Origin: JBKHDT01 sp049974825
GTDB taxonomy: Bacteria; Pseudomonadota; Gammaproteobacteria; Halothiobacillales; Halothiobacillaceae
Assembly: GCA_049974825.1 (NCBI GenBank)
Contig: JBNGDJ010000061.1
Location: 1 to 14,813 of the forward strand
Direction of reading: 5' to 3'
Length of the DNA stretch: 14,813 nt
The position numbers and the translations under genes are program-made. Numbering within the stretch: the stretch's first letter is position 1; each line of letters opens with the position of its first letter. A model generated the notes under the pieces. It was not told where the DNA came from, did not search any database, and worked only from the letters and a program-made list of their open reading frames with translations. Positions 1-6,322 of the stretch are shown piece by piece.

Positions 1-49
1 GCGCAGCGCTGCGCCCAGGGCAGCAGGGCGTGATCCCTGCCAAATTCGG

Positions 50-72
50 CGCCGGGCACGCCCGGTGGTTTT
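50..72 (+). terminator. Candidate Rho-independent terminator upstream of rpsB
   Basis: A stem of ccggg (52-56) and cccgg (61-65) with a 4-nt loop can be lengthened by a G-U and a C-G pair at 50-51/66-67. It is followed after one base by TTTT (69-72). This is the layout of a short intrinsic terminator for a gene entering from the left. The complementary strand also has a short T run on the other side (from aaatt at 42-46), so it could act in both directions. The stem is short and the T run is only four bases, so confidence is modest. Confidence 0.35.
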
Positions 73-105
73 GCGTGCCGCGCCTGGCAGGGCCGCAAAA
101 ACCCG

Positions 106-134
106 TTTCCCGCTGCGCGTTGATCCGCTATACT
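106..134 (+). promoter_or_regulatory. Probable sigma-70 promoter of the rpsB operon
   Basis: TATACT at 129-134 matches five of six bases of the -10 consensus. At 17-bp spacing the -35 position reads TTTCCC (106-111), a weak match. A short A tract (97-101) lies just upstream and could serve as an UP-like element. The bases after the -10 box are G/C-rich (ctgcgccc), the type of discriminator found at promoters of ribosomal genes under stringent control. Transcription would begin near 141, giving a leader of about 140 nt before rpsB. The promoter is inferred from sequence only. Confidence 0.55.
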
Positions 135-206
135 CTGCGCCCGGCGACGCGGCTGCAAGCTGCGCGCCGTCATTCCACACGCCCGGTCACAAGCTGGCGA
201 TGGGTG

Positions 207-230
207 CTCCGCGGGACAAGCCCCGCGGAG
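207..230 (+). promoter_or_regulatory. Strong hairpin in the rpsB 5' leader
   Basis: ctccgcggg (207-215) and cccgcggag (222-230) form a perfect 9-bp stem with a 6-nt loop. An outer pairing is possible between agctg (192-196) and cagct (237-241). TTT follows the stem at 231-233. In E. coli, ribosomal protein S2 represses its own mRNA through the rpsB leader, so this structured leader is a reasonable candidate for an S2-binding or attenuation element. That role is inferred; I cannot confirm it matches the known S2 site. Confidence 0.4.
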
Positions 231-282
231 TTTCGTCAGCTGACCCGGCGGAGGCTCAACCCAACTTTCAGGAATCTTTAAC

Positions 283-1014
283 ATGGCGAATATCTCGATG
301 CGTCAGATGATCGAAGCGGGCGTCCACTTCGGTCACCAGACCCGTTACTGGAATCCGGGCATGGCGCCCTACATCTTCGGCCAGCGCAACCGGATCCACA
401 TCATCAACCTCGAAAAGACCGTGCCGATGTTCAACGACGCGTTGAACTACGTCGGCAAGCAGGTCGCCGGCGGCGGTACCGTGCTTTTCGTTGGCACCAA
501 GCGTTCCGCGCGCGAGGCGGTCCGCGAGCAGGCCGAGCGCTGCGGCATGCCGTATGTCAATTACCGCTGGCTCGGCGGCATGATGACCAACTTCCGCACC
601 GTCAAGCAGTCCATCCGTCGTCTCAAGACTCTGCAGACCATGGCCGAAGACGGTACTCTGGAGCGCCTGAGCAAGAAGGAAGCGCTGATGCTGACGCGCG
701 AGAAGGACAAGCTCGAGCGTTCCCTGGGCGGCATTCAAGACATGGAGCGCCTGCCGGACGCCCTGTTCGTCATCGATGTGGGCCACGAAAGCATTGCAAT
801 CACCGAGGCCCGCAAGCTGGGCATCCCGGTGGTGGGTGTCGTAGACACCAACAACTCCTCCAACGGCGTGGACTACGTGATCCCGGGCAATGACGACGCG
901 ATCCGTGCCATCCAGCTCTATACCACGGCGGTGGCCGATGCGGTCCTGGAGGCCAAGGGGGCCAACACCGTGGCCGAGGAAGAGTTTGTCGAGGTGGCCG
1001 AGGACGCCGAGTAA
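283..1014 (+). CDS. rpsB: 30S ribosomal protein S2
   Basis: Ribosomal protein S2 binds late to the small subunit between head and body and is needed for S1 to join. The 243-residue protein is full length for the bacterial family (about 240 residues). It begins MANISMRQMIEAGVHFGHQT, the typical S2 opening. Further conserved stretches are NPGMAPYIFGQRNRIHIINL, the FVGTKRSA segment, NYRWLGGMMTN, and LPDALFVIDVGHE followed by GIPVVGVVDTN, all in the expected order. The C-terminus is acidic (EEEFVEVAEDAE). The ATG at 283 has AGGA at 270-273. It is the first gene of the cluster behind the promoter near 106-134, and is followed by tsf, its usual partner. Identity is certain. Confidence 0.98.
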   Translation: MANISMRQMIEAGVHFGHQTRYWNPGMAPYIFGQRNRIHIINLEKTVPMFNDALNYVGKQVAGGGTVLFVGTKRSAREAVREQAERCGMPYVNYRWLGGMMTNFRTVKQSIRRLKTLQTMAEDGTLERLSKKEALMLTREKDKLERSLGGIQDMERLPDALFVIDVGHESIAITEARKLGIPVVGVVDTNNSSNGVDYVIPGNDDAIRAIQLYTTAVADAVLEAKGANTVAEEEFVEVAEDAE

Positions 1015-1038
1015 GGCCACCCCGCCCCGAATTTTTCG

Positions 1039-1062
1039 CAACGGGTCCACAGTGACCCGTTG
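1039..1062 (+). promoter_or_regulatory. Intercistronic hairpin between rpsB and tsf
   Basis: caacgggtc (1039-1047) and gacccgttg (1054-1062) form a perfect 9-bp stem with a 6-nt loop, extendable by a G-U pair at 1038/1063. The following bases, ttcatgttt, are only moderately T-rich, so any termination would be partial. It sits in the 75-bp gap just ahead of the tsf ribosome-binding site (AAGGAG, 1075-1080). A structure here could lower tsf output relative to rpsB or mark an RNA processing site. The pairing is visible; the function is inferred. Confidence 0.45.
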
Positions 1063-1089
1063 TTCATGTTTGGCAAGGAGTAACAGCAA

Positions 1090-1965
1090 ATGTCCATTTC
1101 GGCTTCTATGGTGAAGGAACTGCGCGAGCGCACCGGCTCGGGCATGATGGAATGCAAGAAAGCGCTGGTCGAAACCGGCGGCGACATTGACGCGGCGATC
1201 GAGCTGATGCGCAAGACTGGCCTGGCAAAGGCGGACAAGAAAGCCGGCCGCGTCGCTGCCGAGGGTCAGATCGTTATCAGCATGAGCGATGATGGGCGTA
1301 CCGCGGCCATTGTCGAGGTCAATTCCGAGACTGACTTCGTATCCAAGGGGGATGACTTCAGCGCGTTTGCCAACGACGTGGCTGCCGCGGTGGTTGCCGA
1401 GAACCCGGCCGACCTTGAAGCGCTGCTGGCCCTCGAAGTTGGTGGCGAGCAAATCAACACCCGTCGCCAGGCCCTGGTGGCCAAGATCGGCGAAAACATC
1501 CAGGTGCGTCGCTTTTCTCGGATCAGCACCGACGGCGTGCTTGGTCAGTACCGGCACGGCGACCGGATCGGGGTGCTCGTGGAGCTTGAGGGCGGTGACG
1601 AGGCCCTGGCCCGGGATATCGCGATGCACGTGGCGGCGAGCAAGCCCAACTGCGTGAGCGAAGCGGATGTCGACCCCGAGCTGGTCGCCAAGGAGCGCGA
1701 AATCTTCAAGGCGCAGGCCATCGAGAGCGGCAAGCCGCCGGAGATCGCCGAGAAGATGGTCGAGGGTCGCATCCGCAAGTTCCTCGCCGAAATTACCCTG
1801 GTCGGCCAGCCCTTTGTGAAGGACCCCGATCAGACCGTCGGCAAGCTGCTCGATGGCGCTGGCGCCAAGTGCCGCCGCTTTGTTCGTCTGGAAGTGGGCG
1901 AGGGCATCGAGAAGAAGGAAGAGGACTTCGCCGCCGAGGTCATGGCCCAGGTCAAGGGGGGCTGA
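1090..1965 (+). CDS. tsf: Elongation factor Ts
   Basis: EF-Ts is the cytoplasmic guanine-nucleotide exchange factor that recycles EF-Tu-GDP to EF-Tu-GTP. The N-terminal UBA-like domain (about residues 2-55) contains MVKELRERTGSGMMECKKAL, the family signature region. The EF-Tu-contacting TDFV motif is at residues 81-84 (in NSETDFVSKGDDF). The dimerisation and core subdomains follow, ending in a region containing VGQPFVKDPDQTVGKLL. At 291 residues it is close to the E. coli length (about 283). The start ATG has a strong AAGGAG at 1075-1080. It lies 75 bp downstream of rpsB, and the pair is almost universal. The hairpin in the gap may tune its expression. Identity is certain. Confidence 0.98.
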   Translation: MSISASMVKELRERTGSGMMECKKALVETGGDIDAAIELMRKTGLAKADKKAGRVAAEGQIVISMSDDGRTAAIVEVNSETDFVSKGDDFSAFANDVAAAVVAENPADLEALLALEVGGEQINTRRQALVAKIGENIQVRRFSRISTDGVLGQYRHGDRIGVLVELEGGDEALARDIAMHVAASKPNCVSEADVDPELVAKEREIFKAQAIESGKPPEIAEKMVEGRIRKFLAEITLVGQPFVKDPDQTVGKLLDGAGAKCRRFVRLEVGEGIEKKEEDFAAEVMAQVKGG

Positions 1966-2006
1966 AGACCCGGGGCATGATCTGTCCCGGGGCCGGTTGA
2001 GTTCTA

Positions 2007-2028
2007 CGCGCCGGAACCGGCCGGCGCG
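2007..2028 (+). repeat. GC-rich inverted repeat between tsf and pyrH
   Basis: cgcgccgg (2007-2014) and ccggcgcg (2021-2028) form a perfect 8-bp stem with a 6-nt loop (aaccgg). No T run follows, so it does not look like a normal intrinsic terminator. A CCCGGGG heptamer also occurs twice just upstream (1969-1975 and 1986-1992), which allows other foldings. It may be an mRNA processing or stability element; nothing more can be said. Confidence 0.35.
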
Positions 2029-2050
2029 CACTGATCAAAGGGGATGAAGC

Positions 2051-2782
2051 ATGAGCGGGGCGCCTGCCGTCAAGTATCGTCGAGTGCTGCTGAAACTCAG
2101 CGGCGAGGCCCTGATGGGCGAGCTCGACTTCGGTATCGACCCCGCCGTGCTCGAGCGTCTGGCCGACGACATCCGTGACCTGCGGGACCGCGGGGTCGAG
2201 GTGGCTTTGGTCATCGGGGGCGGAAACATCTTTCGCGGCGAGGGATTGGCCGAAGCCGGCATGGACCGCGTGACCGGCGACCAGATGGGCATGTTGGCCA
2301 CGGTGATGAACGGGCTTGCAATGCAGGACGTGCTGGAACGGCGCGGGCTGCAGGTCCGGGTCATGTCGGCGATCTCGATTCATTCGGTCTGCGAGGACTA
2401 CATCCGTCGCCGCGCCGTTCGCCACCTGGAAAAGGGGCGGGTGGTCGTGCTGGTCGGGGGAACCGGGAACCCCTTCTTTACCACCGACTCCGGGGCCAGC
2501 CTTCGTGCCATCGAGATCCAGGCGGACTTGCTGGTCAAGGCCACCAAGGTCGACGGCGTCTATGATGCCGACCCGGTCAAGCATCCCGAAGCGCGTCGTT
2601 ATGACACGCTGACCTACAATGCCGTGCTCGACCAGCGCCTCGGCGTCATGGATGCCACGGCGATCGTCCTGTGCCGGGAGCAGTCCATGCCGCTGATGGT
2701 GGTGGACATCAACCGGCCGGGTAACCTGGTTCGTGCCGTCGAGGGCGAGAAAGTCGGTACCCTCGTGGTTTCTGGAGATTGA
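2051..2782 (+). CDS. pyrH: UMP kinase (uridylate kinase)
   Basis: PyrH phosphorylates UMP to UDP with ATP in pyrimidine nucleotide synthesis. The bacterial enzyme is a hexamer of the amino-acid-kinase fold, allosterically activated by GTP and inhibited by UTP. The 243-residue protein is of normal length. Visible motifs are LLKLSGEAL (residues 13-21, phosphate binding), VIGGGNIFRG (54-63), the MGMLATVMNGLAMQ helix, GGTGNPFFTTDSGASLRAIE, the KATKVDGVYDADP segment typical of the nucleotide site, and LGVMDATAIVLCRE. The ATG at 2051 has AAGGGGA at 2038-2044. It lies between tsf and frr, its usual place, and is separated from frr by six bases, implying cotranscription. Identity is certain. Confidence 0.98.
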   Translation: MSGAPAVKYRRVLLKLSGEALMGELDFGIDPAVLERLADDIRDLRDRGVEVALVIGGGNIFRGEGLAEAGMDRVTGDQMGMLATVMNGLAMQDVLERRGLQVRVMSAISIHSVCEDYIRRRAVRHLEKGRVVVLVGGTGNPFFTTDSGASLRAIEIQADLLVKATKVDGVYDADPVKHPEARRYDTLTYNAVLDQRLGVMDATAIVLCREQSMPLMVVDINRPGNLVRAVEGEKVGTLVVSGD

Positions 2783-2788
2783 AACGTC

Positions 2789-3346
2789 ATGGTCGAAGAC
2801 ATTCGCAAAGACGCCGAGCAGCGCATGAAAAAGAGCATCGACTCGCTCAGGCAGGAACTCGGCAAGATTCGTACGGGACGGGCGCACCCCAGCATCCTGG
2901 ATCACATCACCGTCGAGTACTACGGCAGCGACGTGCCGCTGTCGCAGGTCGCCAAGGTGGCGGTCGAAGATGCGCGGACGCTGACGGTCTCGCCCTGGGA
3001 GAAGGACATGGTCGCCAAGGTCGAAAAGGCGATCATGACCTCCGATCTGGGCCTGAATCCGGCCAGCGCCGGGCAGGTCATTCGGGTGCCCATGCCTCCG
3101 CTGACCGAGGAGCGCCGTCGCGACCTGGGCAAGGTGGTGCGGGCCGAAGGCGAGAACGCCAAGGTGGCCATTCGCAATATCCGGCGCGATGCCAACGGCG
3201 ATTTCAAGTCACTGCTCAAGGAAAAGGAGATTTCCGAAGACGAGCAGCGGCGTGCGGAAGAAGCCGTGCAGAAACTGACCGACAGTTTCGTGGCCGAGGT
3301 CGACGCCATGGTCGATGCCAAGGAAAAAGAGCTGCTGGAAATCTGA
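2789..3346 (+). CDS. frr: Ribosome recycling factor
   Basis: RRF acts with EF-G to split the post-termination ribosome so that subunits can be reused. The 185-residue protein matches the standard length exactly. The first and last parts form the long three-helix bundle (KIRTGRAHPSIL at 26-37; EEAVQKLTDSFVAEVDAM near the end). The middle part, with PLSQVAKVAVEDARTLTVSP and GLNPASAGQVIRVPMPPLT, is the beta-rich domain II. NIRRDANGDFK holds the conserved arginine pair. The start ATG is six bases after the pyrH stop, with GGAG at 2774-2777. Its end is followed after one base by the GTG of uppS, so translation of uppS may be coupled to it. Identity is certain. Confidence 0.98.
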   Translation: MVEDIRKDAEQRMKKSIDSLRQELGKIRTGRAHPSILDHITVEYYGSDVPLSQVAKVAVEDARTLTVSPWEKDMVAKVEKAIMTSDLGLNPASAGQVIRVPMPPLTEERRRDLGKVVRAEGENAKVAIRNIRRDANGDFKSLLKEKEISEDEQRRAEEAVQKLTDSFVAEVDAMVDAKEKELLEI

Positions 3347-3347
3347 G

Positions 3348-4079
3348 GTGGCTTCCTCCGAGTCGCAGGACGGTCAACCGTCGGCTGACCGTCTGCCGGC
3401 ACATGTAGCCATCATCATGGACGGCAACGGCCGCTGGGCCAGGCGGAAAATGCTGCCGCGCACCGTGGGTCACCAGCGGGGCAAGAAAGCCGTGCGCCGG
3501 ACCATCGAGGCGGCAATGGAGCGTGGGATCCCCGCGCTCACGCTTTTTGCCTTCTCTTCCGAGAACTGGGGGCGCCCGGTCGAAGAAGTCGACACGCTCA
3601 TGCGGCTTTTCGTCACCGCGCTCGAAAAGGAACTCGACGAGCTGGACCGTCACGATATTCGCCTGCGGTTTATCGGGGAGCGTGACCGGCTTCCCGAGCG
3701 TGCGCAGGAGTTGATGGCACAGGCAGAGGCGCGCACTGCCAGCAACGAACGGCTGGCGCTGACCGTGGCCGTCAGCTATGGGGGGCGCTGGGATATTCTG
3801 CAGGCAGCGCGTCGAGCCGCTGCATCTGCGGGCACCGATGGCGACCTGGGTGAATTTGCGCAGGCTTTCGAGTCCAGCCTGTCCACGGCGGGTCTGCCAC
3901 CGGTCGATCTCTTTATCCGCACCGGGGGTGAGCGGCGGATCAGCAACTTTCTTCTCTGGCAGATCGCCTACGCGGAGCTGTGGTTTGCCGACACACTCTG
4001 GCCCGATTTCGATGGCGAATGCCTGGACGAGGCGCTGCAATGGTTCTCCGGACGCGAAAGACGCTTTGGCCGGGTCTGA
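3348..4079 (+). CDS. uppS: Undecaprenyl diphosphate synthase (cis-prenyltransferase)
   Basis: UppS condenses isopentenyl-PP units onto farnesyl-PP to make C55 undecaprenyl-PP, the lipid carrier for peptidoglycan and O-antigen. The protein shows HVAIIMDGNGRWAR near the N-terminus (catalytic Asp at residue 25), the FAFSSENWGRP segment, and RTGGERRISNFLLWQIAYAE followed by WPDF, the two classic signatures. I chose GTG at 3348, one base after the frr stop, giving 243 residues, close to the usual 240-255. An in-frame ATG at 3315 lies inside frr and would add a low-complexity, non-conserved N-terminus, so it is unlikely. The nearest ribosome-binding sequence is GGA at 3337-3339 inside frr. A 231-bp gap follows before cdsA. 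Identity is certain; the start is likely. Confidence 0.96.
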   Translation: MASSESQDGQPSADRLPAHVAIIMDGNGRWARRKMLPRTVGHQRGKKAVRRTIEAAMERGIPALTLFAFSSENWGRPVEEVDTLMRLFVTALEKELDELDRHDIRLRFIGERDRLPERAQELMAQAEARTASNERLALTVAVSYGGRWDILQAARRAAASAGTDGDLGEFAQAFESSLSTAGLPPVDLFIRTGGERRISNFLLWQIAYAELWFADTLWPDFDGECLDEALQWFSGRERRFGRV

Positions 4080-4310
4080 TCCTCCTTGGTCTGCTCCTCG
4101 GATTGCAAAGCCTGGGCCACTTCGTCGTCCGCAAGATGACGACATCCTCGCCCTGTGGTGTGAGGGCTTGCATCGCTGCAAGGGCGTCATGCCCTCCTTG
4201 CACGTCTATGGCCGGAGCGGTTCAACTTGCTCCCAGCCTGCATCTTCGGGTCCGGCTTTCCCGTTGTCGGGACTGGCCCGCTTCCTTCCTGATTATCACT
4301 GACTAGCCCC
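4080..4310 (+). other. uppS-cdsA gap with a possible small or decayed reading frame
   Basis: These 231 bp lie where neighbouring genes are usually adjacent. A frame starting with ATG at 4040 (inside uppS, GAGG at 4029-4032) runs to TAG at 4304-4306. It encodes 88 residues with one convincing hydrophobic segment (LWPGLILLGLLLGLQSLGHF). In this frame third positions are G/C-rich until about 4160, then become mixed. From about 4145 the G/C bias moves to another frame (containing LALWCEGLHRCKG) that ends at TGA 4300-4302. This could be a small membrane protein, a frameshifted remnant, or chance. I do not recognise a family. cdsA lacks a clear ribosome-binding site, so coupling to such a frame is conceivable. 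Confidence 0.3.
4162..4202 (+). repeat. Cluster of overlapping, competing hairpins in the uppS-cdsA gap
   Basis: Several perfect pairings share bases here: cttgca/tgcaag (4167-4172 with 4177-4182), agggc/gccct (4181-4185 with 4191-4195), gagggc/gccctc (4162-4167 with 4191-4196) and tgcaagg/ccttgca (4177-4183 with 4196-4202). The middle segment can pair with either flank, so the alternatives exclude each other, as in attenuators. No T run follows. The pairing is plain in the sequence; a regulatory role is only a suggestion. Confidence 0.35.
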
Positions 4311-5132
4311 ATGCAGCAACGCATCATCACCGGTCTGATCCTGCTTGCGATTGCGGTTGCCGCCATCGTGTGGCTGCCGACCCCCTGGTTCGCGGGACTG
4401 GTCGGTCTCATCGTGGTGCTCGCGGCCCACGAGTGGCAGCGGCTTGTGTTGCGTGATCCGCTGGCCGGGACCGTATACGTGGTTTCCGTACTGTTTGCCG
4501 GCGGGGTTCTGTTCTATCTGGCCTTCCCGGATCACCTGGGCTGGGTGGCTGGCGTCGGGGCACTGGTCTGGATTGGTCTGCTGGCTGGCCTGTTGCGCTA
4601 CAGGCAGAGGGCACCGGGGACGCGCCCGGGCCACTGGCGGCTTGCCATCGGGCTGGTGGTGTTGCCGATCATGTGGTTTGCGATCGTGCGGGTGCATTAC
4701 GCGCCGGGAGGTGCCTGGCTGCTGCTTTATGGCATGGTGCTGGTCTGGGTCGCGGACAGCTTCGCCTATTTTGTCGGGCGCTATCTGGGCCAGCGTCGCC
4801 TGGCGCCGGCAATCAGCCCCGGCAAGACCCTGGAAGGTGTCATGGGCGGGCTGGCTGGTGTGGCAGTCGTTTCGGCCGTGGGGGCATTGTTGCCGATGTT
4901 TGGTACCACCTCTTCCTGGCTCCTGGCCCTGTGGTCGGCGCTGGTCGCCCTGGTTTCGGTGGCGGGGGATCTTGAAGAATCCCGCCTGAAGCGGGAAGCC
5001 GGAGTGAAGGACAGCGGACGACTGCTGCCCGGGCACGGAGGCGTTCTGGACCGGATCGATGGTCAGGTGGCCGCGATGCCGGTCTGGCTGCTGGCCCTCT
5101 GGCAAATGAATCTTCTGGGCGGCTCGGCATGA
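4311..5132 (+). CDS. cdsA: Phosphatidate cytidylyltransferase (CDP-diglyceride synthase)
   Basis: CdsA is an inner-membrane enzyme that makes CDP-diacylglycerol from phosphatidic acid and CTP, the branch point for all phospholipids. The 273-residue protein is strongly hydrophobic, with about seven to eight membrane segments, starting with ITGLILLAIAVAAIVWL at the N-terminus. The family signature S-x-x-K-R-x4-K-D-x-G...P-G-H-G-G-x-x-D-R-x-D is intact at residues 224-250, preceded by GDLEE. ISPGKTLEG is also conserved. The ATG at 4311 fits family N-termini, but no Shine-Dalgarno sequence is visible ahead of it, which is unusual here. Its stop overlaps the dxr start (ATGA, 5129-5132). Identity is certain. 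Confidence 0.96.
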   Translation: MQQRIITGLILLAIAVAAIVWLPTPWFAGLVGLIVVLAAHEWQRLVLRDPLAGTVYVVSVLFAGGVLFYLAFPDHLGWVAGVGALVWIGLLAGLLRYRQRAPGTRPGHWRLAIGLVVLPIMWFAIVRVHYAPGGAWLLLYGMVLVWVADSFAYFVGRYLGQRRLAPAISPGKTLEGVMGGLAGVAVVSAVGALLPMFGTTSSWLLALWSALVALVSVAGDLEESRLKREAGVKDSGRLLPGHGGVLDRIDGQVAAMPVWLLALWQMNLLGGSA

Positions 5133-6322
5133 ACGCGGCGACTGCGGGCCGAGGGCAGCGTCTGGCGATCTTCGGTTCGACCGGAAGTATCGGCAAGAGC
5201 ACGCTCTCGGTGGTGGGGCGACATCCGGATCGCTTCCAGATCACCGCGCTGGTGGCCGGGCGGAACGTGGACTGCCTGACGGGGCAGATTCTGCATCACC
5301 GGCCCGAGGTTGTGGGCGTGGCGGACGCCCGGGCGGCGGATCAGCTGGCGGCGCGGCTTGCCGGAGCTGCGGTGCGTCCCGAGATTGTCCACGGGCCCGA
5401 TGCGATTGCCGAACTGGCCCGGCTGGAATCGGTCGATACCTGTGTCGCTGCCATCGTCGGCGCTGCCGGGCTGCCCTCGGCGCTGGCGGCTGCCGAGGCC
5501 GGCAAGCGGGTCTTGCTGGCCAACAAGGAATCGCTGGTGATGGCCGGGGCGTTGTTCATGGATACGGCCCGGGCCTCGGGCGCCCGGCTGCTGCCGGTGG
5601 ACAGCGAGCACAATGCCATTTATCAGTGTCTGGAAGGGGCTGACCGGGACGGTGTGCACGAACTGGTGCTGACCGCATCGGGCGGTCCTTTCCGTCAATT
5701 GCCGGCCGAGGCTTTTGCCTCGGTCACGCCCGAGCAGGCCTGCGCGCATCCAAAGTGGTCCATGGGGCGCAAGATCTCTGTGGATTCGGCTACCCTGATG
5801 AACAAGGGGCTGGAGGTCATCGAGGCGCACTGGCTGTTCGCCATGCCACCTGAGCAGATTCGCGTGGTGGTTCATCCCCAGTCGGTGATTCACTCGATGG
5901 TGCGTTTTGTGGACGGCTCCGTGCTCGCTCAGCTGGGCGAGCCGGATATGCGTACCCCGATCGCCCATGCCCTGGCCTGGCCTGAACGGATCGATGCCGG
6001 CGTGGCGCCGCTGGATCTTTTCTCGGCCGGCCCCCTGACCTTCGAGCCGCCGGATCTCGAACGCTTTCCCTGCCTGTCGCTGGCCTACGAGGCCCTCGCG
6101 CAGGGGGGGTATGCCCCGGCCGTGCTCAATGCGGCCAACGAGGAGGCGGTGGCGGCCTTTCTTGAAGGCCGCCTGGGTTTTGACCAGATCGGCGCGGTGG
6201 TGGCCGCGGCGCTGGAGCAGGTGCCGTCCGGATCGCCGCAGGCGCTGGGGGCGTTGATGGAGGTGGACCGCTCGACTCGGCGGCTCGTTCAGAGTCAGTT
6301 TGGAGCCAGGGCTCATGATTGA
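5129..6322 (+). CDS. dxr: 1-deoxy-D-xylulose 5-phosphate reductoisomerase
   Basis: Dxr (IspC) converts DXP to 2-C-methyl-D-erythritol 4-phosphate with NADPH, the committed step of the MEP isoprenoid pathway and the target of fosmidomycin. The N-terminal NADPH-binding loop is FGSTGSIGKSTL. LLANKESLVMAG follows. The metal ligands are in PVDSEHNAIYQ (Asp158, Glu160) and NKGLEVIEAHWLF (Glu229, matching E. coli Glu231). HPQSVIHSMV and NAANEEAVAAFLEG are further conserved blocks. At 397 residues it is family length. It overlaps cdsA by 4 nt (ATGA) and rseP by 8 nt, so these three are almost certainly cotranslated. Position between cdsA and rseP is the Pseudomonas-like arrangement. Identity is certain. 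Confidence 0.98.
   Translation: MNAATAGRGQRLAIFGSTGSIGKSTLSVVGRHPDRFQITALVAGRNVDCLTGQILHHRPEVVGVADARAADQLAARLAGAAVRPEIVHGPDAIAELARLESVDTCVAAIVGAAGLPSALAAAEAGKRVLLANKESLVMAGALFMDTARASGARLLPVDSEHNAIYQCLEGADRDGVHELVLTASGGPFRQLPAEAFASVTPEQACAHPKWSMGRKISVDSATLMNKGLEVIEAHWLFAMPPEQIRVVVHPQSVIHSMVRFVDGSVLAQLGEPDMRTPIAHALAWPERIDAGVAPLDLFSAGPLTFEPPDLERFPCLSLAYEALAQGGYAPAVLNAANEEAVAAFLEGRLGFDQIGAVVAAALEQVPSGSPQALGALMEVDRSTRRLVQSQFGARAHD

Noticed and set aside
1..14. Perfect 14-bp palindrome gcgcagcgctgcgc at the window start
   Set aside because: It is at the edge with unknown context and is built only of GC-rich repeats; it could be part of an upstream gene, so no function is assigned.
268..2031. A 587-codon open frame on the minus strand across rpsB and tsf
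   Set aside because: It is antisense to two certain genes, is rich in His, Leu, Gly and Asp as expected for the mirror of high-GC coding sequence, and shows no recognisable domain.
3315..3347. ATG 3315 as the start of uppS
   Set aside because: It lies within frr and adds residues not typical of the family; GTG 3348 just after the frr stop gives normal length.
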